A stretch of 58,261 nucleotides of DNA from a virus, in IMG/VR virus record IMGVR_UViG_3300032304_001710, positions 1 to 58,261 of that record; one strand, 5' to 3'. Below the pieces are notes generated by a model. It was not told the origin of the DNA. It saw only the letters and a program-made list of their open reading frames with translations, and did no database searches. Made by a program: the position numbers and the translations under genes. Shown here in pieces: positions 27,319 to 36,441 of the stretch; the first letter of the stretch is position 1; each line of letters opens with the position of its first letter.

Positions 27319-28182
27319 ATGGCAAGTACGGTAAAGCGAGTCAGTCCGACCGCTAAAAAAAGTGTTACTAAATCATCGACCGAATTTAGTCTCCCTGGTC
27401 CAGAAGAATTCAACGAACCCTCAGAAGACTTTTTAGATTACTACACTCTGTTACACGGAACAGCAGGCGTAGGAAAGTCTTCTCTAATGGCTTCCATTCC
27501 TGGTTCAATTGTATTTCAATTTGAACCAGCAAGACGAAACATCAGAGTACGACAAGTAGAGTTTAAAATCTCTACAGTTCCAGAAATGGAGCAAGGACAA
27601 GAAAATCCTTGGAAGAAATTTACGACACTACTTGAAAAAGCAGAGTCAGACAAAACAATCAAGGTTATCGGAATTGACAACATCAGTGAATGCTACAAAG
27701 CTTGTGAAAACAACTGGTGCTTAGAAAATCAGATGGAGAACACACCTAAGAAAGATTATGGTGCTGCACGTGGAGAAATCAACAAAGAATTTGAAAGAGT
27801 TCTCAACAGTCTAAAGTTTAACTCAAGACTTGGAGTAATCTTCACAGCACACACAAAAGAAAGAGAAGGAGAATTGAACACAGGTACAACAGATACCATG
27901 TACAGTCCATCAGGACCAAATGCGGTATTTGAATGGTTAAAGAAAGCAATGGACTTTGCATTCTTCATCGGATATCACAACACAAAGCGAGCAGTTCATT
28001 GTAGGTGGGATACCATCTGGACTAAATGCGGCGTGCATAACAAATTCACAAATACAAAAGGTATACCGCTTAATGCTTTCTACCTTCCAGAAGACCCAAC
28101 AAAAGGCTACGAGACAGTTCTTAAAGCCTGGAACAACCAAATCAAATCGGGGATCATAATCGAACCCGATCAAGACAAGTAG
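27319..28182 (+). CDS. Sak4-like RecA-type ATPase (single-strand annealing/recombination)
   Basis: A 287-residue protein with Walker A GTAGVGKSS near residue 46, a Walker B-like KVIGIDNIS near 115, and VIFTAHTKE as a sensor motif. This layout matches the phage Sak4 family of RecA-like single-strand annealing ATPases. It has its own promoter and good Shine-Dalgarno. It is followed by the ssDNA-binding protein, with which Sak4 proteins work. Confidence 0.75.
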   Translation: MASTVKRVSPTAKKSVTKSSTEFSLPGPEEFNEPSEDFLDYYTLLHGTAGVGKSSLMASIPGSIVFQFEPARRNIRVRQVEFKISTVPEMEQGQENPWKKFTTLLEKAESDKTIKVIGIDNISECYKACENNWCLENQMENTPKKDYGAARGEINKEFERVLNSLKFNSRLGVIFTAHTKEREGELNTGTTDTMYSPSGPNAVFEWLKKAMDFAFFIGYHNTKRAVHCRWDTIWTKCGVHNKFTNTKGIPLNAFYLPEDPTKGYETVLKAWNNQIKSGIIIEPDQDK

Positions 28183-28200
28183 TTAGTGTATTGTTACGTT

Positions 28201-28228
28201 TAATAAATTTCACATTGCAGAAGGTACA
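28201..28228 (+). promoter_or_regulatory. TAATAAATT-ATTGCA element
   Basis: TAATAAATTTCACATTGCAG then AAGGTACA, 8 nt before the ATG of the SSB-like gene at 28236. Confidence 0.7.
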
Positions 28229-28235
28229 GCAGATC

Positions 28236-29066
28236 ATGGCTACAAAACCAGCAACCAAGAATGACGCTCCCAAGGATACATCAGCAGACTTTTTCAAAGC
28301 AATCAAAGGCAAAGGAGCTATCCTAAAGAAAGTCGGAAAAGAAGACGCACCACAAGGGTACACAACTCCAGTAGAGATCATCGAAGCGTTTAGTCTGAAG
28401 ATTGAAGGTAAGGTTACGACAACTGCACGTTGTACAGCAGCAAGAAGCGGGATCGACAAGAACAAAAACCCTTACGTAAGTTTCAACTTCCTATGTACTG
28501 GAAGTACCGGCAAAGGTCAAACACCTTCTAAGTACATCAGCTTGGTTGAGCAAGGCAAACGAACTGAAGAACAAGCCTACAAGGACTTGTCTTTCACTCT
28601 CCAGAATCTCGGCTTCGATACTGACGATCTAAGTCCAGATACTCTCAAAGAAATATTCGAATCAATCAAGACTGACAAGCCTTTGGTATCGATCACCATT
28701 ACTCGATACGCCAAAGAAGGTATCGATGTTCGAGTAAACCGTCCATTGGAAGAAGACGAATCCGAAGACGAAGAAGAATCGGAAGATGAAGAAGATGAAT
28801 CCGAAGATGAAGACTCGGAAGAAGAGTCAGACGACGATGAAGACGAATCGGAAGATGAAGAGTCCGAAGAAGATGAAGTAGACGATAGCATGGAAGAACC
28901 AGATCAATGGGTTGGACATAAAGCTACTGTCAAAACTTCGAAGATGCCAAAGCCAGCTAAGGTAACTCTTCTATCTTACGACGACAAGAAAAAGATTTTC
29001 AAAGCTAAGACTTCTAAAGGTGAGTCTATTAACGTGAAGCTTGATGAAGTACAAGATGTACACTAA
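28236..29066 (+). CDS. Single-stranded DNA-binding-like protein with long acidic region
   Basis: A 276-residue protein; the ATG at 28236 follows the TAATAAATT-ATTGCA leader with GAAGG. Residues about 1-170 form the likely OB-fold part (VSFNFLCTGSTGKGQTPSKY). Residues 173-218 are almost only Glu, Asp and Ser, encoded by imperfect GAAGAC-type repeats. A small beta domain ends the chain (VTLLSYDDKKKIFKAKTSKG). An acidic stretch is typical of phage SSBs but is here internal rather than at the C-terminus. Confidence 0.6.
   Translation: MATKPATKNDAPKDTSADFFKAIKGKGAILKKVGKEDAPQGYTTPVEIIEAFSLKIEGKVTTTARCTAARSGIDKNKNPYVSFNFLCTGSTGKGQTPSKYISLVEQGKRTEEQAYKDLSFTLQNLGFDTDDLSPDTLKEIFESIKTDKPLVSITITRYAKEGIDVRVNRPLEEDESEDEEESEDEEDESEDEDSEEESDDDEDESEDEESEEDEVDDSMEEPDQWVGHKATVKTSKMPKPAKVTLLSYDDKKKIFKAKTSKGESINVKLDEVQDVH
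28590..28606 (+). repeat. Partial pyrimidine-CCAGAA copy
   Basis: TCTTTCACTCTCCAGAA with one A in the tract, in the SSB-like gene (FTLQN). Confidence 0.55.
28753..28890 (+). repeat. Acidic GAA/GAC low-complexity repeat in SSB-like gene
   Basis: Imperfect tandem units such as GAAGACGAATCCGAAGATGA encode an Asp/Glu/Ser run. The purine-rich strand bias is high. Length variation among related phages would be expected. Confidence 0.85.
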
Positions 29067-29067
29067 C

Positions 29068-29112
29068 AACTAAGCTGTATTATTCCTTATCTCCTGGTAA
29101 TTCAGCTTAGTT
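29068..29112 (+). terminator. Hairpin upstream of the polymerase terminator
   Basis: A 10-bp stem AACTAAGCTG / CAGCTTAGTT with a 25-nt loop. It is followed after 4 nt by a second larger hairpin, so the two form a compact structured RNA between the SSB-like gene and the polymerase gene. Confidence 0.5.
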
Positions 29113-29116
29113 ACGT

Positions 29117-29179
29117 ACCGGCCATGTTAAGTAAACCAAGATAGTGGAATGCTAGGTTTACTACATGGCCGGTTTTTTT
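29117..29179 (+). terminator. Intrinsic terminator before DNA polymerase
   Basis: Stem ACCGGCCATGT / ACATGGCCGGT extended by an inner stem AGTAAACC / GGTTTACT, then six T. The polymerase start must lie after it, at the ATG at 29204. Confidence 0.85.
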
Positions 29180-29203
29180 ATCTACCATACCCACAACCAC
29201 ACC

Positions 29204-31219
29204 ATGATTATATCAAAAGTAAAAAAGTACAAATCAGCCACTAAATTCTTAGCAATAGACACAGAAGCAACAGGCTTGTTTGGTCATCATGGTTGTAGAG
29301 CTTTTGCAGTATCTACGTGTGATAACAACGGAGTAACTAACTACTGGGAAGCCCCAGTTGATCCACTAACACGTACACCAAAATGGTCTAAAGACGTACT
29401 AATTAAAATTTACAAGTACGTATCATCTTTCAATACTCTAGTATTCCACAACTTGAACTTCGACTTGTTTATGTTGTCTCTTCTCCCTCTTCCAGAATGG
29501 AACTCGTTTCCAGTAGAAATGGAGAATACATTCGCGTATTACGATACGTTGATAAGAGCACACGTCATAGACTCTAGTGACTTATTGGCACTAAAACATC
29601 AAGCTAAGATTTACTGCGACATAGCTGATGACGATGAAAAAGAACTCGATGACTGTGTAAAGTCACTTCGCAGAAAGTCCGAACTTAAAAGTATGGGTTG
29701 GAAGCTAGCAACAGAAGGGGTTACAGAACTCGCAGGTCAAAAAAGCCTATTTCACAAATGCGACTTTTGGTTGCCAAAAGCGTATGCAAAGCACTTTGGG
29801 TATCCAAGTAACCATCCATACCACACAATATGCAGTACCTACGCAATCAAAGACGCTATACGTACAGCACTTCTATTCATACGACAAGAACAGACATTCG
29901 AAGTAAATCCAAACTTACTAAACGCTCATGATGAACAACATCGTGTAATCATGCCGTTGTACCGTATGACTAAGTGCGGTATCTCGATTCACAAAGAGCA
30001 CTTTCCCAAAGCAGTAGATGAAGCATCCAAAATAAGAAACGATCTTATAGACAAGATGCAGTCACTACTAGGCAACACAGACTTTAATCCTAACAGTCAA
30101 CCACAGCTATCAAAAGCATTATTCACAGACTTAAAATTTGAGTCAGTCAAAATGACTGATGCAGGTAATGATTCCACAGACAAGAGTGTACTTCCAGAAC
30201 TCAAGCTACAAAAAAAATCAAAGAAAGCTTTACAGTTTGTAGACTTCATGATTTCGTATAGAGAGGTTAATGCAGCTAACGGCTATCTACAATCCTATCG
30301 ACGTTTCAAAACTAAAAAAGGTACTTACGAAACAGAGCTACTATTACCCAACATCAAGCAAGCTGGAACATCAACCACTAGACTATCTTCAGAAAACCCT
30401 AACGGTCAAAACATCAGCAAGGGCAAAGAACGCATAGACGAAAACGGAAACGTCATTAGCACGTACTCTATCCGAAAAGTATTCGGACCAACTAAGGATC
30501 GTATATGGTCTAGTATTGACTACGATCAATTACAGCTTAGAATATTTGCCTATTGGTCAAAAGACCCCAAACTGATTAAAGCATTCCAAGACGGTTTCGA
30601 TTTCCATACCTACATGGCTATGCAAATCTTTGAAACTGCCGAACCAACCAAGATACAACGAAGGGTAGCTAAGAATGTCAACTTCGGATACATATTCGGA
30701 GCGGGTGAAAGAAAGATTGATGCAACATGCGGAATCAAGGGAATCTTTCGAAGAGTACAAGCATTATATCCTTGTGTTACGGAATCGATCAATAGAACCG
30801 TGTCCTTCGTCAAACAGTACGGATACGTCGAAACAATGGGTGGCTACAGACTCTATATGTACAAAAGCAAAGCCTATGCAGGAGTCAACTACATCGTTCA
30901 AGGAACCGAAGGAGAAATCGTAAAGACTGCCCTAACCAACTGCGATAGATACTTAATCGACAATCGATTATTAAGCTTCGACTATTCAAACATCGTGTAC
31001 AAGAGTAAGGTCGCATTGATCTTACAGGTACACGATGAGTTACTTTTCTCTCTCCAGAAAAAACTCGGTAGGGAAAGAGTTACTAAAGTGTTAAGTGACT
31101 TAGCTTCTATTATGCAAGAAGCTGGTAACTACTATGGAGTACCTTGTGTATGTAAACCAGAAATCATCGAAGACAATTGGAGCGAAGCAATGAAGCTTCA
31201 AGATTGGAGAAATAACTAA
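29204..31219 (+). CDS. Family A DNA polymerase with 3'-5' exonuclease
   Basis: A 671-residue protein. The N-terminal DnaQ-type exonuclease has FLAIDTEATG (Asp19, Glu21) and LVFHNLNFDLF near 83. Polymerase motif A is SSIDYDQLQLRI near 434, motif B is RRVAKNVNFGYIFGAG near 486, and motif C is LQVHDELLF near 608. The upstream ATG at 29165 is rejected because it sits in the terminator stem. A pyrimidine-CCAG copy follows motif C (LLFSLQKK) and another lies at 29477. This is the replicative polymerase. Confidence 0.9.
   Translation: MIISKVKKYKSATKFLAIDTEATGLFGHHGCRAFAVSTCDNNGVTNYWEAPVDPLTRTPKWSKDVLIKIYKYVSSFNTLVFHNLNFDLFMLSLLPLPEWNSFPVEMENTFAYYDTLIRAHVIDSSDLLALKHQAKIYCDIADDDEKELDDCVKSLRRKSELKSMGWKLATEGVTELAGQKSLFHKCDFWLPKAYAKHFGYPSNHPYHTICSTYAIKDAIRTALLFIRQEQTFEVNPNLLNAHDEQHRVIMPLYRMTKCGISIHKEHFPKAVDEASKIRNDLIDKMQSLLGNTDFNPNSQPQLSKALFTDLKFESVKMTDAGNDSTDKSVLPELKLQKKSKKALQFVDFMISYREVNAANGYLQSYRRFKTKKGTYETELLLPNIKQAGTSTTRLSSENPNGQNISKGKERIDENGNVISTYSIRKVFGPTKDRIWSSIDYDQLQLRIFAYWSKDPKLIKAFQDGFDFHTYMAMQIFETAEPTKIQRRVAKNVNFGYIFGAGERKIDATCGIKGIFRRVQALYPCVTESINRTVSFVKQYGYVETMGGYRLYMYKSKAYAGVNYIVQGTEGEIVKTALTNCDRYLIDNRLLSFDYSNIVYKSKVALILQVHDELLFSLQKKLGRERVTKVLSDLASIMQEAGNYYGVPCVCKPEIIEDNWSEAMKLQDWRNN
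29477..29496 (+). repeat. Pyrimidine-CCAGAA element
   Basis: TCTCTTCTCCCTCTTCCAGA with the tract in the exonuclease part of the polymerase gene (LLPLPEW). Confidence 0.75.
31043..31060 (+). repeat. Pyrimidine-CCAGAAA element
   Basis: CTTTTCTCTCTCCAGAAA directly after polymerase motif C, CAG frame. Confidence 0.8.
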
Positions 31220-31221
31220 CC

Positions 31222-31533
31222 ATGAAGAAAGTAGCTCTGTCATTAGAATACTACGACAAAGTGTTTACAAGATTTTCTGTAGTACTTAAAGCAGTACACA
31301 AAACTCTAAATTTTGGAACAGTATCAGTATTTGTTGAACGTAATTCTTTTAACATACGTTGGACTGTTCGAAAATCCCGCCAAAAGAAATTTGTACACAA
31401 CATACCGATTAGTTTCGAATCACTTGGTACAGACGAGATAAGCGATACTGAAATGTCAGTTATCGCAGAAAATCTAGTTAAATCAGCTTTTCAAACAATT
31501 CCAGAAAATCTACTAAGGATCGATAATGAGTAA
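31222..31533 (+). CDS. Hypothetical protein between polymerase and primase
   Basis: A 103-residue protein 2 nt after the polymerase and overlapping the primase-helicase by 8 nt. Alpha/beta, slightly basic (NSFNIRWTVRKSRQKKFVHN). No family recognised. Tight packing suggests co-expression with replication genes. Confidence 0.55.
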   Translation: MKKVALSLEYYDKVFTRFSVVLKAVHKTLNFGTVSVFVERNSFNIRWTVRKSRQKKFVHNIPISFESLGTDEISDTEMSVIAENLVKSAFQTIPENLLRIDNE

Positions 31534-33727
31534 TCCCCAACAAGACCCAGTTGCTTTTTACAAATTCTTTGGTGTCGAAGCTACAAAACAAGTAAAGGAT
31601 AACCACGTTGCAGACTGCCCTTTTGCCGATTGTACTAAGAGAAGTCACTTCTACTTCAACTCAACAAACGGACTATACACTTGCAAAAAATGCAATAGGT
31701 CTGGTAACTACTACACTTTTATTACGCAGTTCCATACCGCACTCAAGACCCTCACTACTCAAGAAGATTACAAGTTTCTTGAAACGGAAAGAGGCATCTC
31801 AAGTGAAATCTTCGAACTTGCTAATTGGCATAGAAATCCAGCTACAGGAAGATGGTACGTTCCCTACTACGGACCTAATCAGTTGCTTAACTTGGGTGCA
31901 TTCGATCCTAACAACTATAATCCCAAGAATCGATTTAGAATCTTCAAAGCACCTAGCTTCGATTTACAGCTTTATAGAGTTTTCAACACTAAGCAATATG
32001 ATGCAGAGATTATCGTTACAGAAGGAGAATGGGACGCTCTTGCTTTTTACGCAGCATTTAGAGCAATGCGTAAAGAAGCACCTACCATACTTGGATTGCC
32101 AGGAGCTACGTGTTGGAAAGAAACCTGGAACAAGACATTCAAAGGCAAGTACCTAACTTTCTTTTTTGACAAAGATCAAGGCGGAGATCAAGGTATCGAA
32201 ATACTCAATAAGCGTAATGCTGGACTTAGGTACAGTATAGCTAACTGGGAATCTCCAGCACTATCAAAACTGAAGCTTCTCAAGAAGAACACAGAACTGA
32301 AAGACGTTAGGGACGTATTGACTAACGCCAAGGTAAAGACAGATGTACTAGCAGTCTTACTAGATATGGCAGCTACTACCGCAGAAGACCATACCGAAGA
32401 ACTTGAGCAAGAAGAAGGTAGCGAAGTAAAGAAGTCTTTTAGTGCAGACATAGAGACTATCGAACCGATTGCTTCTTATTCTACTTTCCAGAGACGTATC
32501 AAAGACAGCCTGTACACAAGTAAAGCAATCATGCAAACGATTGATGCTATGCTTGCCACAGCGTTATCGGTACGTCTTCCAGGTGAACCGCTTTGGCTAT
32601 TCGTAGTAGGTCCTGCATCATGCGGTAAGTCAACTGTTATCGAAGCCTTTGGTGGTAACAATAAATACTTCGATTACGTGTCCAAGCTTACGGCAACATC
32701 GCTTGTATCAGGTTGGAGAAACCCAGACGGATCAGACGCATCGACACTTCACAAAATGGACTTGAAGACTCTATTCATCAAAGATATGACTGTACTTCTA
32801 GGTATGCCAGAAGGAGTACAGCAACAGCTATGGGACTTGCTACGTGATGCCTACGATGGATACGTAAAAATTACTTACGGTAACGGAAAGGTATACGAAG
32901 CAACCGACTTCAAATTCAACATCATCGCCGGTGTAACTCCAATCATCTACAAACACAATGACGCTTCTAAGGGAGAACGATTCTTACGAATCGACTTCTT
33001 AGGAAATGACTTTGATGAAGATGAGCACATGAGTCAAGCATGGGAGAACATGGGTCAGAAGAAAGCAAACAAGAAAAAGCTATCTGACACAATGCTTGGC
33101 TACTACAAACATTTGTTTGAAACATTCGATCCAGAGAACGTAGCAGACATACCACTACCAATCCGTAACAAGATTATGGCATTAGCAAAGGTAGCTGCTA
33201 AACTCCAGACTGAAGTAGTTAAAGATCGTAACGAAGGCATGATTTACCGTCCAAGATCAGCAGTCGCAACCCGTCTATCTCTTCAGTTCAAAAACTTAGC
33301 CCACTCTCTAGCCCACGTTAGAGGTGAGAAAGAAGTATCTGAATCAACTTACGAGATCATTCGTAAGATCGGTTTTGATTCTTGCCCAGGACTAAACTAT
33401 GAAGTAATTAACTTCATAAACAAACACAAAAATGTTACTCGTAAGGCTATCATTGATAACCTAAAGATTCCTGGTACTCGCGTACATCAAATTCTAACTG
33501 ACCTTGAGCAATTAGGTATCATCATCCACGACAAAGAAAACAACAAGTCTGGTAATCGTGGAAGAGATACATACACTTATTCCCTTTGTGCTGATTTAAC
33601 AGAATGTCTGGAGACAAGTCGTGCTAAGACTAATAACCAAGTTAGAAAAGATAGAAAACCCACAAACATCAGTGACAATCAGCGAACTCCAGCTAAAGGA
33701 AAGCAAACTGCTAAGTCCAGGAGCTAG
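31526..33727 (+). CDS. Primase-helicase with winged-helix C-terminus
   Basis: A 733-residue protein. Zinc-binding primase domain: Cys31, Cys36 and CKKC at 53-56. TOPRIM domain: VTEGEWDAL near 165 and FFFDKDQGG near 211. ATPase domain: Walker A GPASCGKST near 362. A winged-helix-like domain at about 625-690 (VTRKAIIDNLKIPGTRVHQI) could bind DNA. Domain order primase-helicase resembles replication proteins of several phage groups; the ATPase looks closer to AAA+/SF3 than to DnaB. It unwinds and primes DNA at the fork. Confidence 0.75.
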   Translation: MSNPQQDPVAFYKFFGVEATKQVKDNHVADCPFADCTKRSHFYFNSTNGLYTCKKCNRSGNYYTFITQFHTALKTLTTQEDYKFLETERGISSEIFELANWHRNPATGRWYVPYYGPNQLLNLGAFDPNNYNPKNRFRIFKAPSFDLQLYRVFNTKQYDAEIIVTEGEWDALAFYAAFRAMRKEAPTILGLPGATCWKETWNKTFKGKYLTFFFDKDQGGDQGIEILNKRNAGLRYSIANWESPALSKLKLLKKNTELKDVRDVLTNAKVKTDVLAVLLDMAATTAEDHTEELEQEEGSEVKKSFSADIETIEPIASYSTFQRRIKDSLYTSKAIMQTIDAMLATALSVRLPGEPLWLFVVGPASCGKSTVIEAFGGNNKYFDYVSKLTATSLVSGWRNPDGSDASTLHKMDLKTLFIKDMTVLLGMPEGVQQQLWDLLRDAYDGYVKITYGNGKVYEATDFKFNIIAGVTPIIYKHNDASKGERFLRIDFLGNDFDEDEHMSQAWENMGQKKANKKKLSDTMLGYYKHLFETFDPENVADIPLPIRNKIMALAKVAAKLQTEVVKDRNEGMIYRPRSAVATRLSLQFKNLAHSLAHVRGEKEVSESTYEIIRKIGFDSCPGLNYEVINFINKHKNVTRKAIIDNLKIPGTRVHQILTDLEQLGIIIHDKENNKSGNRGRDTYTYSLCADLTECLETSRAKTNNQVRKDRKPTNISDNQRTPAKGKQTAKSRS
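32472..32494 (+). repeat. Partial pyrimidine-CCAGAGA copy
   Basis: CTTCTTATTCTACTTTCCAG then AGA; tract broken by A twice. In the primase-helicase gene (STFQRR). Confidence 0.5.
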
Positions 33728-33965
33728 ACTAGGTATCCAAGGTCAGATTGACAAGTTACTAAGCCTAGCTAGTAATGATAACATACTGATCGAAGAAGCA
33801 TATGAAAATAAACCTGAGTCAATTGACACAGTAATGGTAGAGCTTGATCGACTACGAAAACTAGAAAGTCATACTTTTTCAGTTACTAAGGTTGCAAAAG
33901 AATCAGGGGAGTATACACTACTTATCAAGATCGTTCTGATTTCCGAATCTTCAATAAATAAGTAG
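33672..33965 (+). CDS. Hypothetical protein overlapping the primase-helicase end
   Basis: The open frame runs from a GTG at 33621, with a second GTG at 33672 that gives less overlap; the true start is uncertain. About 97 residues, helical and acidic (DKLLSLASNDNILIEEAYEN), with a beta C-terminus. No family. It ends 2 nt before the ParB-like gene. Confidence 0.45.
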   Translation: MTISELQLKESKLLSPGARLGIQGQIDKLLSLASNDNILIEEAYENKPESIDTVMVELDRLRKLESHTFSVTKVAKESGEYTLLIKIVLISESSINK

Positions 33966-33967
33966 CT

Positions 33968-35266
33968 ATGCCAACCTTAATAGATAAACATAAAAGTCAG
34001 TATCCTTGGTTGAAGACCTTCATTCATTTAAAGGGTACTGACCTTTACGTAGGAGAAGTAGACCCTAAAGAACTACCACCAAACCCCAAGAATTGGCGAA
34101 TTCATTCACAGCGTCAACGAGCCACTTACAAAGCATTCCAAGAAAAGTTCGGCTATCTAGGACTAGCCCTGTTCAACGTAAGAACAAACCATCTACTAGA
34201 TGGTCACATGAGAGTAGACGAAGCCTTAAAAGCTAAGATTCTACGTATCCCTCTAATGGTAGTGGACCTAAACGAAGTTTCTGAAAATGAAGTACTAGCT
34301 ACCCTAGACAACATCGGACTTATGGCGATCACTAACAGTGAAGCCCTACAGTCTTTAACTAAAAGCGTAGATAGGTCCATAGAGAAAGTAAAGACCGAGA
34401 ATGAACGTAAACTAAAACAACTTCGCAAAGACCTTCTCGATCACAACTTTGGAACCAAGCCAATTCTAAAGCAATCACAATCACGCCTTAGACCAATCGA
34501 AGAAGAAGTTTCTTCTTCTCCAGAAGAATCTGAAGTGGCAACCGATCATTACGAATCAGCTTGGAAGAACGGTCCAGTTCAAACATTCGTAAACGCATCC
34601 ATTCTGTATGACGGTCTAACTGAATTAGGTATTCCTAAATTAAGTACTGACAATTTAGCAACACCAGACTTAGCACCTACCTGTACGTACCCAGACGGTC
34701 CAGGAGAAAAAGCTTACCACTGTTACAGTCAAAGTTTTTCAGATGAATACGATCCAGGGTGTATAGGCTTCTACACTGACGATCACAAATTTGAATGCGT
34801 ATACAACCAAGCAGCAGAGTTTGTAGAATGGGCTATCAACATGAACCCACGTTGCCTAATCGGTCCTGACTTCTCATGTTACGCTCATTGGCCTTTAGCC
34901 AAAAACATCTGGAACCTATATCGAGCTAGATGGTGTACTCGTTTATGGCAGGACACAGAGTTAAAAGTAATTCCAAACGTACCGATTTTAGATGGACCAC
35001 CATACCCTTTATCAATCAAGTACTCATTAGAAACTCTTCCAACCAAAGCAACTCTAGCAATCCAATGTCGAACTCAAGAAGCTAAGTCAGCTTCAGGTGT
35101 AGTAGAATGGATAAACAAAATCATAGAAGTATGTAAACCTGTTTGTATGGTACTGTATGCAGGAGAAGAAAAGCAAAAGTACATGCTAGGCGACTTGAAG
35201 AAAGGTAAGACACAGCTTATATTTCTTCCACAGATCGTAACTGCAAAACGTAAACGTAACAAATAG
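33968..35266 (+). CDS. ParB-like domain fused to DUF4417-like domain
   Basis: A 432-residue protein. Residues about 22-125 are a ParB/Srx-type domain (PNPKNWRIHSQRQRATYKAF, LLDGHMRVDEALKAK, then a VDLNEVSENEVLATLDN helix). A coiled linker follows. Residues about 215-425 match DUF4417 (LIGPDFSCYAHWPLAKNIWN, RARWCTRLWQDTE, VIPNVPILDG). ParB-type phage proteins may bind or cut DNA or use CTP; the DUF4417 role is unknown. Followed by three Lys-rich small proteins. Confidence 0.7.
   Translation: MPTLIDKHKSQYPWLKTFIHLKGTDLYVGEVDPKELPPNPKNWRIHSQRQRATYKAFQEKFGYLGLALFNVRTNHLLDGHMRVDEALKAKILRIPLMVVDLNEVSENEVLATLDNIGLMAITNSEALQSLTKSVDRSIEKVKTENERKLKQLRKDLLDHNFGTKPILKQSQSRLRPIEEEVSSSPEESEVATDHYESAWKNGPVQTFVNASILYDGLTELGIPKLSTDNLATPDLAPTCTYPDGPGEKAYHCYSQSFSDEYDPGCIGFYTDDHKFECVYNQAAEFVEWAINMNPRCLIGPDFSCYAHWPLAKNIWNLYRARWCTRLWQDTELKVIPNVPILDGPPYPLSIKYSLETLPTKATLAIQCRTQEAKSASGVVEWINKIIEVCKPVCMVLYAGEEKQKYMLGDLKKGKTQLIFLPQIVTAKRKRNK
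34509..34526 (+). repeat. Pyrimidine-CCAGAAG element
   Basis: TTTCTTCTTCTCCAGAAG in the linker of the ParB-DUF4417 gene (VSSSPEE). Confidence 0.8.
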
Positions 35267-35277
35267 GAACTACTTAG

Positions 35278-35742
35278 ATGGCAAACTCAAAACTAACTAT
35301 AAAGTTAGAAACTTCTAAAGGCTACAATGCTAGAGGCCGTAAAGGTAAGACTGACAAGAAAGGTAAAGGTATAAAAGAAACTAATCGACAAGCAGCACAA
35401 GAACAAGAAACAAAGTCAGCTAGAGAACAACAAGCTGAGCAAGCAAAGAAACAAGGTGCTAGCCAAAAAGAGATACAACGTATCAAAGGGCGAAAACCAA
35501 AGAAACCGTCCAGTAGAACAAAGCCTGTAAAGATCAATCAAGGTCCTAAGATCATAAGCGTTAGCAAGTCTCGAACTGGACGGGCGGTAATGCAAGGTAA
35601 GTCCCGGAAAAAAACTTCCAAGAATTCTTCAACTGGAAGTAAAAAATCAGTTGCTAAATCAAAGCCGAGAGAGTATAGTCAAACACCATCAGCTATTCGT
35701 CAAAGAGAACGACGAGCGGCAAAGAAGAACGAGAAGAAATAA
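35278..35742 (+). CDS. Highly basic hypothetical protein
   Basis: A 154-residue protein with about a third Lys and Arg throughout (GRKPKKPSSRTKPVKI, SRKKTSKNSSTGSKKS). Low complexity and likely disordered. It may bind DNA or RNA. First of three basic proteins after the ParB-like gene. Confidence 0.55.
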   Translation: MANSKLTIKLETSKGYNARGRKGKTDKKGKGIKETNRQAAQEQETKSAREQQAEQAKKQGASQKEIQRIKGRKPKKPSSRTKPVKINQGPKIISVSKSRTGRAVMQGKSRKKTSKNSSTGSKKSVAKSKPREYSQTPSAIRQRERRAAKKNEKK

Positions 35743-35765
35743 CAACCTATTTACGGAGTAGTAAA

Positions 35766-36005
35766 GTGGCAAAAAAACCGTTACAAACCAAAGCTATGAA
35801 CAAGTCTGCTGCGATCCTTGGATCGTTGGGTGGCAAAAAAGGCGGTCCTGCTAGAGCTAAGAGTCTTTCTTCACAGCGAAGATCAGAGATTGCTAGCAAG
35901 GGGGCTGTAGCACGAAACACCAAATACGCCAAGAAAGACGTAGCAGTAAACACAGGCCGAGGTAAAACAAACACCATGTTTCAAGCAAAGAAGAGGACAC
36001 CATAG
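35766..36005 (+). CDS. Small basic protein with KGG-like motif
   Basis: A 79-residue protein from GTG with GGAG upstream (TACGGAGTAGTAAA). SLGGKKGGPARAKSLSSQRR followed by SEIASKGA resembles repeats in KGG/stress or histone-like small proteins. Probably nucleic-acid binding. Confidence 0.55.
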   Translation: MAKKPLQTKAMNKSAAILGSLGGKKGGPARAKSLSSQRRSEIASKGAVARNTKYAKKDVAVNTGRGKTNTMFQAKKRTP

Positions 36006-36009
36006 TACT

Positions 36010-36423
36010 ATGGCAATCATCACCAAACCATTCGGACACCCAAAAGCTCGAAAGTTTCTCAAAGGAACGCACATCCCTATCCAAGCAGTAAAGCTTCAAG
36101 GAGATACGTTGCTCGAATCAGCAATGGTTGTCTTGATTGCACAAGCTTGGGAAGGTAAAGGGCCACTTGCCAAAACTTTGAAAACTGAAGCATCAGACCT
36201 TGTTGACAAGTTCAACAAGTCGAACCCTGACTACAAGTTCAGCAAGTTTGGTCGAGATCGTACAAAAGGTGCTGAAGTAGAAGCTAAGTCTTCGAAACAA
36301 CCTAAGTCCGACAAAGAAAACAAGCCTTCAAAGAAGTCAGAAAAGACCACGAAGAAAGCCGACAAACCTGCAAAGAAGAAGTCTCAGAAATCAGTCCAAG
36401 ACGCTGAACCAGCTTTGGCCTAA
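36010..36423 (+). CDS. Small protein with Lys/Ala/Pro tail, histone-H1-like
   Basis: A 137-residue protein. Folded N-terminal part (IPIQAVKLQGDTLLESAMVV) then a Lys-rich tail from about residue 90 (KKSEKTTKKADKPAKKKSQK) like bacterial H1-type tails. Likely to bind nucleic acid. Its TAA is the first codon of the TAATAAATT-type element at 36421. Confidence 0.55.
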   Translation: MAIITKPFGHPKARKFLKGTHIPIQAVKLQGDTLLESAMVVLIAQAWEGKGPLAKTLKTEASDLVDKFNKSNPDYKFSKFGRDRTKGAEVEAKSSKQPKSDKENKPSKKSEKTTKKADKPAKKKSQKSVQDAEPALA

Positions 36424-36441
36424 TAAATTCTGCTTTGCAGT
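36421..36441 (+). promoter_or_regulatory. TAATAAATT-ATTGCA element (variant)
   Basis: TAATAAATTCTGCTTTGCAG begins at the stop codon of the preceding gene. The core ATTGCA is CTTTGCA here. It lies just upstream of a long terminator-like hairpin. Confidence 0.6.

Noticed and set aside
28577-28891. Minus-strand open frame encoding long Ser runs
   Set aside because: It is the complement of the acidic GAA/GAC repeat of the SSB-like gene.
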